Assembly (NCBI RefSeq): GCF_900116195.1
Contig: NZ_FOZW01000009.1
Span: 62,001-126,000, forward strand
Direction: 5' to 3'
DNA: 64,000 bases
DNA from: Alloyangia pacifica
Lineage (GTDB): Bacteria > Pseudomonadota > Alphaproteobacteria > Rhodobacterales > Rhodobacteraceae
Shown: piece by piece, positions 1 to 9,160 of the stretch
Layout: the number at the start of each line of letters is the position of its first letter
How positions within the stretch are numbered: position 1 is the first letter of the stretch
Notes under the pieces: model-generated
Databases searched by the model: none
Told to the model about the DNA's origin: nothing
The model's input: the letters and a program-made list of their open reading frames with translations, nothing else
Position numbers and translations under genes: made by a program

Positions 1-657
1 GGCCCGCGCCGCGAGCCCCGCGACCTGCCCGCGGATCCGTGCCGGGTTGGTGGTCAGCGCATAGAGGCCACCCGAGCCGCCGCCTGCCAGCAGCACAGCG
101 GGCGTCTTCACGGCAACCGGCGTTCCGCCCTCGGCGGGCGCAAGCTCGACCGCGCTGACACGGCCCGCTGCGCTGCGCAGCGCGGTGGCGGCCCAGCCCT
201 CGAGCACCTGCACCGAGGCGGCCTGCCGGACCTGCGCCACCAGAGCACGCATGATCTCGGCCCCGGCCTGATCGCCACGCACCCGCACCACGCGGGCAAA
301 GGCATGCGCAGCCTCCCGCGAGAGCAGATATCCGCCCTCCGCGTCGCGATCGAAGGGTGCGCCAAGGTTGGTCAGCGTCAGGATATGGTCACGCGCCTCG
401 CGAGTGACCGAGCGGGCCACCTCGGGATCGACGATCCCCGCACCCGCGCGCAGCGTGTCGGCGGCATGTGACTCGGGGCTGTCGGACTCGGCCATCGCAG
501 CGGCGACCCCGCCCTGCGCCCAGGCCGAGCTTGCGCCCGTGCCCAAGGGATCGGGCGAGACCAGCAGCACCGGGCGCGGCGCCAGAGCCAAGGCGGCGTA
601 GAGCGCGGCCAGGCCCGCGCCGAGGATGACCACGCGGCCGGTCGAAACCTCGTGCAA
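1..657 (-). CDS. nadB: L-aspartate oxidase, N-terminal part (cut by left edge)
   Basis: FAD enzyme that oxidises L-aspartate to iminoaspartate, the first step of de novo NAD synthesis in the cytoplasm. The 219 visible residues carry the dinucleotide-binding GAGLAALYAALAL segment near residue 13 and the family block SSAWAQGGVAAA near residue 47. The start is a TTG at 657, three bases after the nadA stop, so the two genes are translationally close and nadA-nadB form an operon; no ATG lies nearby in frame. The rest of the protein lies beyond the left edge. The identification is firm; the TTG start is inferred. Confidence 0.9.
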   Translation of the reverse strand, partial: MHEVSTGRVVILGAGLAALYAALALAPRPVLLVSPDPLGTGASSAWAQGGVAAAMAESDSPESHAADTLRAGAGIVDPEVARSVTREARDHILTLTNLGAPFDRDAEGGYLLSREAAHAFARVVRVRGDQAGAEIMRALVAQVRQAASVQVLEGWAATALRSAAGRVSAVELAPAEGGTPVAVKTPAVLLAGGGSGGLYALTTNPARIRGQVAGLAARA

Positions 658-660
658 GGC

Positions 661-1713
661 TCAGGCTGCCTTGGGTTTCGACAGGTCGATCATCCGTTGC
701 ACCGCGAGGCGTGCACCCTCGGCCACCGACGGATCGACCTCGACCGCGCCTTCCATGCTGTGCAGCGACCAGAGCACCTTCTCGAGGGTGATCATCTTCA
801 TGTAGGGGCACATGTTGCAGGGCCCGACGAATTCGACCCCCGGCAAAGCATCCGAGATGTTCGAGGCCATCGAGCATTCGGTGACCAGCATCGCCTTGCC
901 GGGCTGCTCGCGGGTCACGTAGTCGATGATCCCGGCGGTGGAGCCGGAGAAATCCGCCTCGGCCACCACGTCGGGCGGGCATTCGGGGTGCGCGATAATG
1001 CGGGTGTCGGGCTGCCAGCTGCGGAAGTCGCGCAGCTCGGCGGCGGTGAAACGCTCGTGCACGATGCACGACCCGTCGTACCAGACGATGGTCTTCTGCG
1101 GCACCTGCCTGGCGACGTTCTGCGCAAGGTACTTGTCCGGCGTCATGATGACCGTCTCAGCGTCCAGCGCGGCGACGATCTGCGCGGCGTTCGAGGAAGT
1201 GCAGCAGATGTCCGAGGCCGCCTTCACCGCCGCCGAGGTGTTGACGTAGGTGACCACCGGCGCGCCCGGGTAGCGGCGGCGCATTTCCGCGATGCCCTCG
1301 GGGGTGATGCTTTCGGCGAGCGAGCAGCCTGCCTCCATGTCGGGGATCAGCACGGTCTTCTCGGGGCTCAGGATCTTCGAGGTCTCGGCCATGAAATGCA
1401 CGCCGCATTGCACGATCACCTCGGCCTTCACCTTGGTCGCCTCGATCGCCAGCTGCAGGCTGTCGCCGACGACATCGGCGATGCCGTGGTAGATCTGCGG
1501 CGTCATGTAATTGTGCGCGAGGATGACCGCGTTGCGCTCTTTCTTCAGGCGGTTGATCGCCTCGACATAGGGTGCGTGGATCGCCCAGTCCGCCGGGGTC
1601 ACGACCCGGCTCATGGTCGCATAGACATCGCTCAGGCGCTCGGCGGCCTCCAGCGACGGCGCGAGGTCATAGTGCTGGCCGAGCGTTTCGGCGATGGTCG
1701 TCTGGTCGAGCAT
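661..1713 (-). CDS. nadA: Quinolinate synthase A
   Basis: Condenses iminoaspartate with dihydroxyacetone phosphate to quinolinate, the second step of de novo NAD synthesis, using a [4Fe-4S] cluster. The 350-residue protein has the three expected cysteine contexts: [21 protein letters not shown] and [10 protein letters not shown]. The frame is open up to 1815, but the ATG at 1713 is preceded by a very strong AGGAGGAA ribosome site and fits the family length, so I chose it. nadB follows after a three-base gap. This is a core gene, in contrast to the accessory cassettes to its right. Confidence 0.95.
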   Translation of the reverse strand: MLDQTTIAETLGQHYDLAPSLEAAERLSDVYATMSRVVTPADWAIHAPYVEAINRLKKERNAVILAHNYMTPQIYHGIADVVGDSLQLAIEATKVKAEVIVQCGVHFMAETSKILSPEKTVLIPDMEAGCSLAESITPEGIAEMRRRYPGAPVVTYVNTSAAVKAASDICCTSSNAAQIVAALDAETVIMTPDKYLAQNVARQVPQKTIVWYDGSCIVHERFTAAELRDFRSWQPDTRIIAHPECPPDVVAEADFSGSTAGIIDYVTREQPGKAMLVTECSMASNISDALPGVEFVGPCNMCPYMKMITLEKVLWSLHSMEGAVEVDPSVAEGARLAVQRMIDLSKPKAA

Positions 1714-1989
1714 GAACCTGTTCCTCCTCAGGGTCTGCGGCGCGGCCTCATGTGTCAGATCAATGACACTCGGGCAGTCGCAGCGCGGAATAGCCGCATG
1801 TTGACCCAAGGACAAGGCGGGCTGGACAATAGATTGAGGTCATGGCGGCGGCGACAGCCCGCGGTGGATGCCGGTCTCCCTTTTAATTGAGACAAGACCA
1901 CAATCTTTACGAATGCTTGACCGGGCACTGGGCAAAGCGGTGCCGTGAATGCCGCCTGTCCGACACCCCTCCAAAAGAGCCCGCTCCTG

Positions 1990-2141
1990 CCGTCCGTCAG
2001 ACCCTGGTGCGACAGGCCCTTGAGGAACCGCTACAGCCGCTCGTCCTTGGGTGCGCCGAAGATCTGTTCAGGCGCCCCTTGCTCGACGATCTTGCCGCCG
2101 TGCATGAAGATCACCCGATCGGCGATCTCGCGGGCCGCTGA
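1990..2141 (-). pseudogene. C-terminal relic of a polar amino-acid ABC transporter ATPase
   Basis: Read on the minus strand, this stretch gives AAREIADRVIFMHGGKIVEQ and then APEQIFGAPKDERL-stop-RFLK, the last part of a GlnQ/HisP-type ATPase after its switch histidine. It closely resembles the tail of the intact ATPase at 37401-38180. Walker A, the signature motif and Walker B are missing: the frame ends upstream at the terminal repeat of the element at 2135-2276. A TAG interrupts it where relatives often have Gln. Clearly a dead fragment. The rest of 1714-1989 shows no gene. Confidence 0.75.
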
Positions 2142-2276
2142 AAAACTCTAGTCAAAGACGTTTCGACGCGAAAGAGCGTCACTTTTCGGACTCTCTCGCT
2201 TAGCCGACGAAAAATGGATCGCGTCGGGGGCCGACGAGCAGCACGAGAAGTCCGTACTCAAAACCTTTTTCAGCGG
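2135..2276. mobile_element. 142-bp element with terminal inverted repeats (MITE-like or internally deleted IS)
   Basis: The ends are a perfect 11-base inverted repeat, CCGCTGAAAAA at 2135-2145 and TTTTTCAGCGG at 2266-2276. The interior has no convincing reading frame. The left end cuts into the ABC ATPase relic and the right end lies four bases from the stop of the CoA-transferase. No target duplication is visible. It may be a non-autonomous element or what remains of an IS after internal deletion; the parent family is not identified. Confidence 0.55.
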
Positions 2277-2280
2277 AATG

Positions 2281-3489
2281 CTAGATCACCTGCTTCTGAC
2301 GCAATTCTTCGAAATGCGCAGGGTTGAGGCCCGCGAAACCGGTCCAGAACTCCTCGCTGTGGCGGCCCCGGCTCGGGCCCGAGGTACGCACGGCGCCCGG
2401 TGCTCGCACCATCCGCGGGACGACATTCGACATGGCCACCGGCCCGAGCGCCTCGTCCTCGGCATAGACGATCGCCTCACGAGCGCGCATCTGCTCTGAC
2501 TCGAAGATGTCCGCGATCGAATTGACCTTTCCTCCGGAGACATGGCTGCGCGCCAGCGTCTCGAGGATATCCGAGGCATCGCGGTCGGCGAACCATGCAG
2601 AGATGTAGGTGTCCAGCGTCTCGGCATTGCGCACCCGCGCCGCGTTGGTGGCAAAGCGGTCGTCGATGATCAGGTCGGGCCGGCCAATCATCTCTGCCAG
2701 CCGTTCGAAGACCCGCTGCGCCGAGGCGCTCATCGAGATCCAATGGCCGTCGCGCGACCGGTAGACGTTGCTCGGCCCGGCATATTGGCTGCGGTTGCCC
2801 GAGCGCTCCCGCACCTCGCCAAGCTGATCGTATTCGATGGGCAGGAACTCGAGCAGCCGAAAGGTCGATTCAACCAACGAGACGTCGACAATCTCGCCCG
2901 GCGCATCGGGGTGGGTCAGCTTGCGATAGCAGGCGATCAGGATCCCGATGGCCCCGAATTGGCCGGTCACCGCATCCGCGATTGGATAGCCGAGGTGCAT
3001 CGGAGCCGTGTCGGGTTCACCGCAGATGTAGGTCAGGCCGGAATAGGCCTCGGCGATGCGGGCGAAGCCGGGCTGCTGGGCCAGCGGTCCGGTCTGGCCG
3101 TAGCCCGAGACCCGCAGGATGATCAGCGTCGGGTTGACCGATTGCAGAGTCTCGCAATCGAGCCCGTAGCGCTCGAGCGTCCCGGGGCGGAAGTTCTCCA
3201 CCAGAACGTCGAACTTCGGCAGGATCCGCAGAAGCAGATCGCGGCCCTCGGGGGTGCGCACGTCCAGCGTGATCGCCTTCTTGTTGCGATTGGTGACCTT
3301 CCACCAGAGCGGCTCTCCGTCCTTGTGCGGCGCCAGGTCGCGCATTCCGTCACCGCCCCCCGGCAACTCGACCTTGTACACTTCGGCACCGAAGTCGGCG
3401 AGAAAGGTGCTCGCGACCGGGGCTGCAATCATCGTCGAGAGGTCGAGAATGCGCAGCCCGGCAAGCGGCAGTGTCGAAGCGTCGGTCAT
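2281..3489 (-). CDS. CaiB/BaiF family (class III) CoA-transferase
   Basis: 402 residues, normal for the family. Class III transferases move CoA between two carboxylic acids. The N-terminal block LRILDLSTMIAAPVASTFLADFGAEV, the NFRPGTLERYGL segment and the central IADAVTGQFGA stretch are all present; D172 in that stretch corresponds to the family's catalytic aspartate. The gene starts four bases after the IclR regulator stop and is co-transcribed with it, divergent from a TAXI-TRAP importer. Inference: it activates an organic acid imported by that transporter. The substrate cannot be read from the sequence. Confidence 0.88.
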   Translation of the reverse strand: MTDASTLPLAGLRILDLSTMIAAPVASTFLADFGAEVYKVELPGGGDGMRDLAPHKDGEPLWWKVTNRNKKAITLDVRTPEGRDLLLRILPKFDVLVENFRPGTLERYGLDCETLQSVNPTLIILRVSGYGQTGPLAQQPGFARIAEAYSGLTYICGEPDTAPMHLGYPIADAVTGQFGAIGILIACYRKLTHPDAPGEIVDVSLVESTFRLLEFLPIEYDQLGEVRERSGNRSQYAGPSNVYRSRDGHWISMSASAQRVFERLAEMIGRPDLIIDDRFATNAARVRNAETLDTYISAWFADRDASDILETLARSHVSGGKVNSIADIFESEQMRAREAIVYAEDEALGPVAMSNVVPRMVRAPGAVRTSGPSRGRHSEEFWTGFAGLNPAHFEELRQKQVI

Positions 3490-3493
3490 CGGT

Positions 3494-4261
3494 CTAGATC
3501 CTTGCTTTGAGAAGATCGGCAGAGACGTTCTCTGCCGCGGCCATCGCCATGCGACCGCACATTTCGAGAAGCTGGTCGGTGGCGCGGGTCAGCGGCACGG
3601 TGATCGAGATCGCGCCGACGGTCCTTCCCTGCGAGTTGCGCACCGGCGCTGCGGCCCCCGCGACATCTGTCGCCCATTCACCGCGCGCATAGGTCCAGCC
3701 CTGTTCACGCACCCGGCGTGAGCGCTGCTCGACCATCTCGTCGGTCAGATCGAAGCGACCGGCCTCGCGCTCCTCGGCCAGCACGCGCCAGAGATCCGGG
3801 AGCTCGCTGTCCTCGATCCCCGAGACGAGGCATTGACCGGCGGCTCCGACAAAGAGCGGTCGCCGCTCGCCGGGCTCGAGAACGAAGCGGACATGTTGCC
3901 GGCTCGGCGCGGTCTCGACCACGACCCGCGACCAGCCTTCGCGGATCAGCAGGCTCGCGGATTCGCCCGTCGTGTCGCGGGCATGCTCTAGATGCGGGCG
4001 CGCGAAATCGGCGAGGCTGTCCTTGCCGATCAGGCCGCGGCACAAGGACAGGCATCCGGCCGAGATGCCGTAGCGGCGGCTCTGCGCATCATGTACCAGC
4101 AAGCCTTCGTGGACGAGAGTTCGCGTCAGGCGCATCACGTTGGCCTTGTCGAGCTCAAGTGCCTTGCAGAGCTCTGTCAGCGTCATCGTGCGGGTGCCGC
4201 CCTCGAAGGCGCGCAGCACCGCGATGGCACGGCTGACGGTTTGCAGGGTCTTTATCGCCAT
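3494..4261 (-). CDS. IclR family transcriptional regulator
   Basis: About 255 residues with an N-terminal winged helix-turn-helix (TLQTVSRAIAVLRAF, then LTELCKALELDKANVMRLTRTLV) and a C-terminal IclR effector domain ending in LEMCGRMAMAAAENVSADL. I used the ATG at 4261; a GTG at 4270 is an in-frame alternative. It is the first gene of a two-gene unit with the CoA-transferase and is divergent from the TAXI-TRAP genes, so it probably controls both from the shared 170-bp interval. The effector is presumably the imported acid or its CoA ester. Confidence 0.9.
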   Translation of the reverse strand: MAIKTLQTVSRAIAVLRAFEGGTRTMTLTELCKALELDKANVMRLTRTLVHEGLLVHDAQSRRYGISAGCLSLCRGLIGKDSLADFARPHLEHARDTTGESASLLIREGWSRVVVETAPSRQHVRFVLEPGERRPLFVGAAGQCLVSGIEDSELPDLWRVLAEEREAGRFDLTDEMVEQRSRRVREQGWTYARGEWATDVAGAAAPVRNSQGRTVGAISITVPLTRATDQLLEMCGRMAMAAAENVSADLLKARI

Positions 4262-4270
4262 TGGTATCAC

Positions 4271-4298
4271 TATTTGTACTATAGGTTCCTTATTTGTA
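4271..4298. promoter_or_regulatory. Candidate IclR operator: paired TATTTGTA direct repeats
   Basis: TATTTGTA occurs at 4271-4278 and again at 4291-4298, 20 bases apart start to start, i.e. two helical turns on the same DNA face. The pair lies just upstream of the regulator start in the divergent interval. The interval 4262-4430 is otherwise AT-rich and holds no gene. The assignment as operator is inference. Confidence 0.35.
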
Positions 4299-4430
4299 TT
4301 TCATGCGCTTTTGAATGCGTCAACAAAAAGCTGTTTTTCGAGAATTAAGCTTTACAGGCGTGACGGAGCCGACTTAGGGTTTATTAATACCAACTTGGGT
4401 ACACATAGTGACACCAATCGGGAGGACATG

Positions 4431-5444
4431 ATGTCGCTACACCTTCGGAGAATCGCAGCGATAGCGGGTACGGTGGCCCTTATGGGGCTTGGAGGAACCG
4501 GAACCGGAACCGCGCAGGCGCAACAGCAGGTCGAACTGATCAGCGGACCGTTCGGCACCGGTTCTTACGTGCTCAGCACCGCGCTCGAACAGATCGTCAA
4601 CGGCGAGGATGACGGGCTGTCCCTGACCGCCTCGGAAACCCCGGGGCTGACCTTCAACGCGCGCAGCCTGATCAAAGACCCGGGCCGGCAGGTCAACACC
4701 ATCATGTCGTTCACCAGCGGCATCAATTACCTTGCCGTCGAAGGGTTGGCACCCTTTCCCGAGGCGCTGCCCTCGGCCAAGCTGATCGCCAACTACAACC
4801 TTGGCGCGGTCTGGCTTGCGACCTTCGATCCCGACATCAAGACGCTTGAGGATCTCAAGGGAAAGCGCGTGGCGCTCGGCACCCCGCCGCAGATCCTGTG
4901 GACCATCGAGCCGCTGGCGATCATCCGCGACGGATGGGGCATGGAGGGGGATCTAAAGATCGAGACCATCGGCACCAAGGAGGCGGCGCAGGCCCTGCTG
5001 AACGGCACCGTCGATGTGGCGATCATCGGCGGTTACGCCAATCCCGAGACCGGCCAGTTCCTGCCAAGCCCGCAGACCGTTGAGCTTCAGGCCTCGGGCC
5101 GGACGCTCTACCACATCTCCTGGGGGCCCGACGCCGTGGCCAAGGCCCGGGACGCCAGTGGCATGCCGCTGATCAGTGCCAAGGTGCCGGCCGGCGCGGT
5201 CGAGGGTCTCGAGACCGAGCTCGACACCTTCTACGACGCCATCGGCTGGCAGGCCTATCCCGACCTCGACGAGGAGACGGCCTACAAGGTCACCAAGGCA
5301 ATCATCGCCAATGTCGGGAAGTTCAGCGAATACCACGCGCTCGGCAAGCTGATGTCGCCGTCGGCGCTGCTTTATGGCTGGGATGCGGAAGACATTCACC
5401 CGGGCGCGCTGCGCGCCTACCGCGAAGCCGGCCTGATCAAATAG
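4431..5444 (+). CDS. TAXI family TRAP transporter solute receptor
   Basis: Periplasmic binding protein of a TRAP importer, 337 residues, with a signal peptide ending in GTGTAQAQ before QQVELISGPFGTGSYVLSTAL, the typical mature start of TAXI receptors. The block LEDLKGKRVALGTPPQ and the GTVDVAIIGG segment are also typical. Two ATGs are adjacent (4428 and 4431); the second has better spacing from the GGAGG at 4421-4425. The permease gene begins seven bases after the stop. The substrate is probably a small organic acid, linked by context to the CoA-transferase on the other strand. Confidence 0.93.
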   Translation: MSLHLRRIAAIAGTVALMGLGGTGTGTAQAQQQVELISGPFGTGSYVLSTALEQIVNGEDDGLSLTASETPGLTFNARSLIKDPGRQVNTIMSFTSGINYLAVEGLAPFPEALPSAKLIANYNLGAVWLATFDPDIKTLEDLKGKRVALGTPPQILWTIEPLAIIRDGWGMEGDLKIETIGTKEAAQALLNGTVDVAIIGGYANPETGQFLPSPQTVELQASGRTLYHISWGPDAVAKARDASGMPLISAKVPAGAVEGLETELDTFYDAIGWQAYPDLDEETAYKVTKAIIANVGKFSEYHALGKLMSPSALLYGWDAEDIHPGALRAYREAGLIK

Positions 5445-5451
5445 GCGCACC

Positions 5452-7377
5452 ATGCTCAACACGGGATTTTCCATGTCACGCCGGGACCGCTTCGTTCAAT
5501 GGGCCGTCACCGCCACTGCGCTTGCAATGGTCGCGTTCCACATGATCAACACGCAGGTCCTCATGGGTTCGACCTATGAGCTGCAGAACGTCCATCTCTT
5601 CTTCGCGCTGGTGCTTGCCTTCCTGCCGGGCCTGGCCGGGGGATCCCGTGTCTCGCGCATCGTCGCTCTCGTCCTGCTGGTCGCGGGCATCGGCGGTACA
5701 CTCTATGTCGGCTTCAGCATCGACCATCTGCAAATGGTGCTGGGCTTTCCCGAACCCATCGACGTCGCGGTCGGGGTCGTGCTGATCCTGCTGGTGATCG
5801 AGGCTACACGTCGCAGCTGGGGCCTGCCCTTACCCATCGTCGCGATGGTTTTCCTGGCCTATTTCTTCTTCGGCCATCTGGTTCCCGGCCCGCTCTATCA
5901 CCGCGCTTTCAGCTTCGACTACGTGATCTCCTACCTCTCGGTCGGCCTCACCGGGATTTACGGCCAGTTCCTGTCGATCTCGGCGAACCAGATCTACCTC
6001 TTCGTCGTCTTCGGCGCGCTGTTCGGCGTGCTCGGCATCGATGCGCTGCTGAGCGAACTCGGCAAGCTCGCAGGGCGCCGGCTGCGCAGTGGTCCGGGAC
6101 AGATGTCGGTGGTCTCGAGCTCGCTCGTCGGCATGATCACCGGCGCCTCCGTCGCAAACGTCGCGGTGACCGGGGCCTTCACCATTCCCTACATGAAGAA
6201 GCGCGGCTACTCGCCGGAACTTGCGGGCGCCATCGAGGCCACGGCCTCGACAGGCGGGCAGATCATGCCCCCGGTCATGGGCGCCGCCGCCTTCCTCATG
6301 GCCTTCTTCATCGGCATTCCCTACGTCGATGTCATGCTGGTGGGCATCGTGCCGGCGGTGCTCTTCTACATCGGCGTGCTGTTCTCGGTGCATTGCGCCT
6401 CGCTGTCCGAGAACATCGACGCGCCCACCGAGCGCGCCGACATGCGGGCCATCGCCAAGGGCGCGCCGTCCTTCCTGATTCCGCTCGGCATCATCATCGT
6501 GCTGCTGATCCGCAGCTACGCGCCGGACGTGGCCGCGTTCTGGGCGATCATCGCGGCGCTGGCGCTTTCGATGCTGCGTTCCGACCGGCCAAAGCTGTCC
6601 GACCTGCTGCACTGTATGGCAGGCGGGGCGCTCATCGGCGCCAAGATCGCCGTGTCGCTCGCCGTGGTCGGCCTGATCGCACAGACCCTCATCACCACCG
6701 GGCTCGGCTCCAAGATCGCCGGGCTGATCGAGCTGCTGAGCATGGGCAACATCGTCCTCGCGCTGCTGCTGACCATGATCGTGGCGATCATCCTGGGGTG
6801 CGGTGTCCCGCCTGCCGCCGCCTACAGCCTCGTGGCGATCACAGCCGCGCCCTCGCTCATCCGCATGGGGCTCGACCCGCTGGCGGCGCATTTCTTCGCC
6901 TTCTACTTCGCCATCATGTCAGCGGTGACCCCGCCCGTGGCGATGGGCGCGCTGGCGGCCTCGGCGCTGTCGCGCGGCAGCTACATGGCCACCTCGATGA
7001 AGGGATTCAAGCTGGCGATCTCGGGATTCATCATCCCATTCTTCATCGTCTTCAATCCCGTGGCCCGGCTGCAGGTGGAACAGCTCGACCTTGCGCTCGG
7101 CGCCATCATCGCAATGCCGCTCTCGCTGATCGCGCTCTCGGCGACACTCTATGGTTATCTCCTGACCCGGCTCACTCGGGCCGAACGTATGTTGACCGGC
7201 GCTTCCGCGCTCTGCGCCTTCGGTTTCATGACCTTCAGGCAGATCGCACACCTTCCGCTGGAATGGCCGATGCTGGTGGCCTCGGTGGCCCTGTTCGGCA
7301 CCGCGGTAACGCGTCAGGTCACCGAGCGCCGAAGCCTGGCACGGCAGGGCAAGTCACTGAGCACGTCAGAGACCTGA
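5452..7377 (+). CDS. TRAP transporter fused permease (TAXI type)
   Basis: 641-residue inner-membrane protein joining the small (DctQ-like, about residues 1-120) and large (DctM-like, rest) TRAP subunits, as is usual for TAXI systems. Conserved blocks include ATASTGGQIMPPVMGAAAFLMA near residue 265 and GCGVPPAAAYSLVAITAAPSL near residue 450. It works with the receptor just upstream to drive sodium- or proton-coupled uptake. ATG 5452 was used; ATG 5473 is an alternative, and neither has a strong ribosome site. Confidence 0.92.
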   Translation: MLNTGFSMSRRDRFVQWAVTATALAMVAFHMINTQVLMGSTYELQNVHLFFALVLAFLPGLAGGSRVSRIVALVLLVAGIGGTLYVGFSIDHLQMVLGFPEPIDVAVGVVLILLVIEATRRSWGLPLPIVAMVFLAYFFFGHLVPGPLYHRAFSFDYVISYLSVGLTGIYGQFLSISANQIYLFVVFGALFGVLGIDALLSELGKLAGRRLRSGPGQMSVVSSSLVGMITGASVANVAVTGAFTIPYMKKRGYSPELAGAIEATASTGGQIMPPVMGAAAFLMAFFIGIPYVDVMLVGIVPAVLFYIGVLFSVHCASLSENIDAPTERADMRAIAKGAPSFLIPLGIIIVLLIRSYAPDVAAFWAIIAALALSMLRSDRPKLSDLLHCMAGGALIGAKIAVSLAVVGLIAQTLITTGLGSKIAGLIELLSMGNIVLALLLTMIVAIILGCGVPPAAAYSLVAITAAPSLIRMGLDPLAAHFFAFYFAIMSAVTPPVAMGALAASALSRGSYMATSMKGFKLAISGFIIPFFIVFNPVARLQVEQLDLALGAIIAMPLSLIALSATLYGYLLTRLTRAERMLTGASALCAFGFMTFRQIAHLPLEWPMLVASVALFGTAVTRQVTERRSLARQGKSLSTSET

Positions 7378-7630
7378 ACCGCGCTGCCGCCCTATTGATC
7401 TGGCGCGACGAAGAAGGCCATCGTCGGCAAGCTCCGCACGCAGTAGATCGGAAAGGCACTCTGATCAAACCTGTCGCTCGCAGGGAACAAAAGACTACGC
7501 GCTCAGCGCATGCACGTTGCCCAGGTCAAGGGCCATTCCAAGGGGGGGCGTGGTGCGGAAATGGGCTTTGAGCCTGACGAACACATTCCCCAGGAAGCTT
7601 CGGCCGAGGGCTTAGGTCTTGAACTCTTTG

Positions 7631-7903
7631 CTAAACCTCCGTCCCTTCGCCGTGCTCTGCGGCCAGACCTGCCATCCCCCGGGCGAAGATGCCTTTCTCG
7701 CTCCACCGCTTGCACCGGCTGTAGAACGTCTTGTGCGGACCATACTCCTTCGGCGCATCCGGCCAACGCAAGCCATTGCGATTGATGAAGATAATCCCGC
7801 TCCATACCCGCCTGTCATCGACCCGAGACGTACCATGAGGCTTGCGGAAGAAAGGGGCCAGGCGCGCCATCTGCGCGTCGGCCCGCCAAAGGAGATCGCT
7901 CAT
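7631..7903 (-). pseudogene. IS5-family transposase, N-terminal fragment
   Basis: Ninety residues starting MSDLLWRADAQMARLAPFF, followed by VDDRRVWSGIIFINRNGLRW and KRWSEKGIFARGMAGLAAEHG, the N-terminal half of an IS5-group transposase. The frame then ends and none of the DDE catalytic core follows, so it is dead. No clear terminal repeats were found. The surrounding intervals 7378-7630 and 7904-8113 hold no recognisable gene. It separates the TRAP cassette from the next ABC cassette. Confidence 0.85.
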
Positions 7904-8113
7904 GTCACCGCTGCGTTTTCGAAGCCGTGGAGCATGCTAGGTCGCGCGAAATCAATGCATCCTGACCCGACGCCGGACGCATTCCGGGCCCCAAATACTG
8001 GATGACGTACATTGGCAATCTTTGCGTATTTTGCCGAAAGCATCAGCCCACCTCGAAAACTCAGCTTCCTGGGGTGCCCCGTGATTCCGGCAAGTCGCTC
8101 GCGCCATGCGACT

Positions 8114-9031
8114 TCAGACTTTCGCGTTCAGGGAGGGTTGGAGAGCATCCTCCCCGTCGCACCGGTGAGCGCCCGCCGTCTCCAGAAACGCATTGATCGT
8201 CGGGCTGCCCATCTTCGTGCGCAGGCAGAAGACGTGCTCTGGGAAGGTCTGCGGAATATCCGACAACGGAACGCGCACGATGCCCCCCTCGCGTCGGGAC
8301 GCCGCATCGAACATGAAGCCGATCCCCAGGCCCTGGGCCGCCGCCTCGAACACCGCCTCGCGTGATTCCAGCCAGAGCAGCGGCGTCAGCGATAGGTCCT
8401 GCGCCCGCAGAGCGAGATTCAGCTCGCGCTGGGTCTGGGAGCGGCCACTGCGGAACAGCAGCGATTGCCCCGCAAGGTCGGACAGGCGCAAGCTCGCACG
8501 CTTGGCGTAAGGATGCGACTGCGGCACCAGCGCGACAAGTGACTGATAGAGCAGTGGCTCCCGGTACATCTCTGACCCCGAAGGAGCCGCTGTGAGAACA
8601 CCAAGGTCGGCCCGCCTATCGCGGATAGCGGTCACAACCTCCTGCCAATTGCCGAAGGAAATGTCGATCTTGATCCCCGGATACCGCTGACGGAAGCGGG
8701 CAACCTGCTGCATCGCCGGGCCTGGTGCGCCGGCGGCGATCGACAGCTCTCCGATCTCCAGCGCGCGGGCCGTCAGCAGGATCTCTGTAGCATCGCGCTC
8801 CACATCGCGCTGCGCCGCGGTGCAGTGGAACAGCCGGTGCCCCACCGCGGTCAGCTCAGAACCATGTGCCGTGCGCTCGAAAAGCCTTACCGCAAAGCTC
8901 TCTTCCAGAGTCTTGACTTGCGCGGTGATCGCCGGCTGCGACAACCCCAGCGCGCGGCCGGCGGCAGAAAAACTGCCCGTGGCAGCAACTTCATTGAACG
9001 CCCTGATCTGGGCGGCGGTGGGTCGTTTCAT
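8114..9031 (-). CDS. LysR family transcriptional regulator
   Basis: 305 residues beginning MKRPTAAQIRAFNEVAATGS, with the LysR helix-turn-helix (FSAAGRALGLSQPAITAQVKTLEE, residues about 20-43) and a periplasmic-binding-like effector domain. The reading frame stays open far upstream, but this start fits the family. It is divergent from the ABC operon that starts at 9161, with 129 bases between, the usual arrangement for a LysR protein controlling its neighbour. The inducer is unknown; a phosphate ester would fit the operon. Confidence 0.92.
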   Translation of the reverse strand: MKRPTAAQIRAFNEVAATGSFSAAGRALGLSQPAITAQVKTLEESFAVRLFERTAHGSELTAVGHRLFHCTAAQRDVERDATEILLTARALEIGELSIAAGAPGPAMQQVARFRQRYPGIKIDISFGNWQEVVTAIRDRRADLGVLTAAPSGSEMYREPLLYQSLVALVPQSHPYAKRASLRLSDLAGQSLLFRSGRSQTQRELNLALRAQDLSLTPLLWLESREAVFEAAAQGLGIGFMFDAASRREGGIVRVPLSDIPQTFPEHVFCLRTKMGSPTINAFLETAGAHRCDGEDALQPSLNAKV

Positions 9032-9034
9032 GAG

Positions 9035-9108
9035 GGCCTCGCGAGGTTTTCGAGGCCATAACCTAAATTGATAATGTGTCATCCAAGCTACAAGAACCTC
9101 CTGTAGCT
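9035..9108. promoter_or_regulatory. Divergent LysR/ABC control region with inverted repeats
   Basis: Three possible sites lie here. GGCCTCG/CGAGGCC (9035-9041 and 9051-9057) and AGCTACA/TGTAGCT (9086-9092 and 9102-9108) both have 7-base arms and 9-base spacers. Between them, TTGATAATGTGTCAT (9068-9082) contains a T-N11-A LysR-type core. The outer repeats could also fold in the 5' leaders of the two transcripts. Roles are inferred from position. Confidence 0.4.
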
Positions 9109-9160
9109 CCCGCCTCGACCGCGGCCCGACAGACCGGGCATTGCACAAGAGGACAGGACA

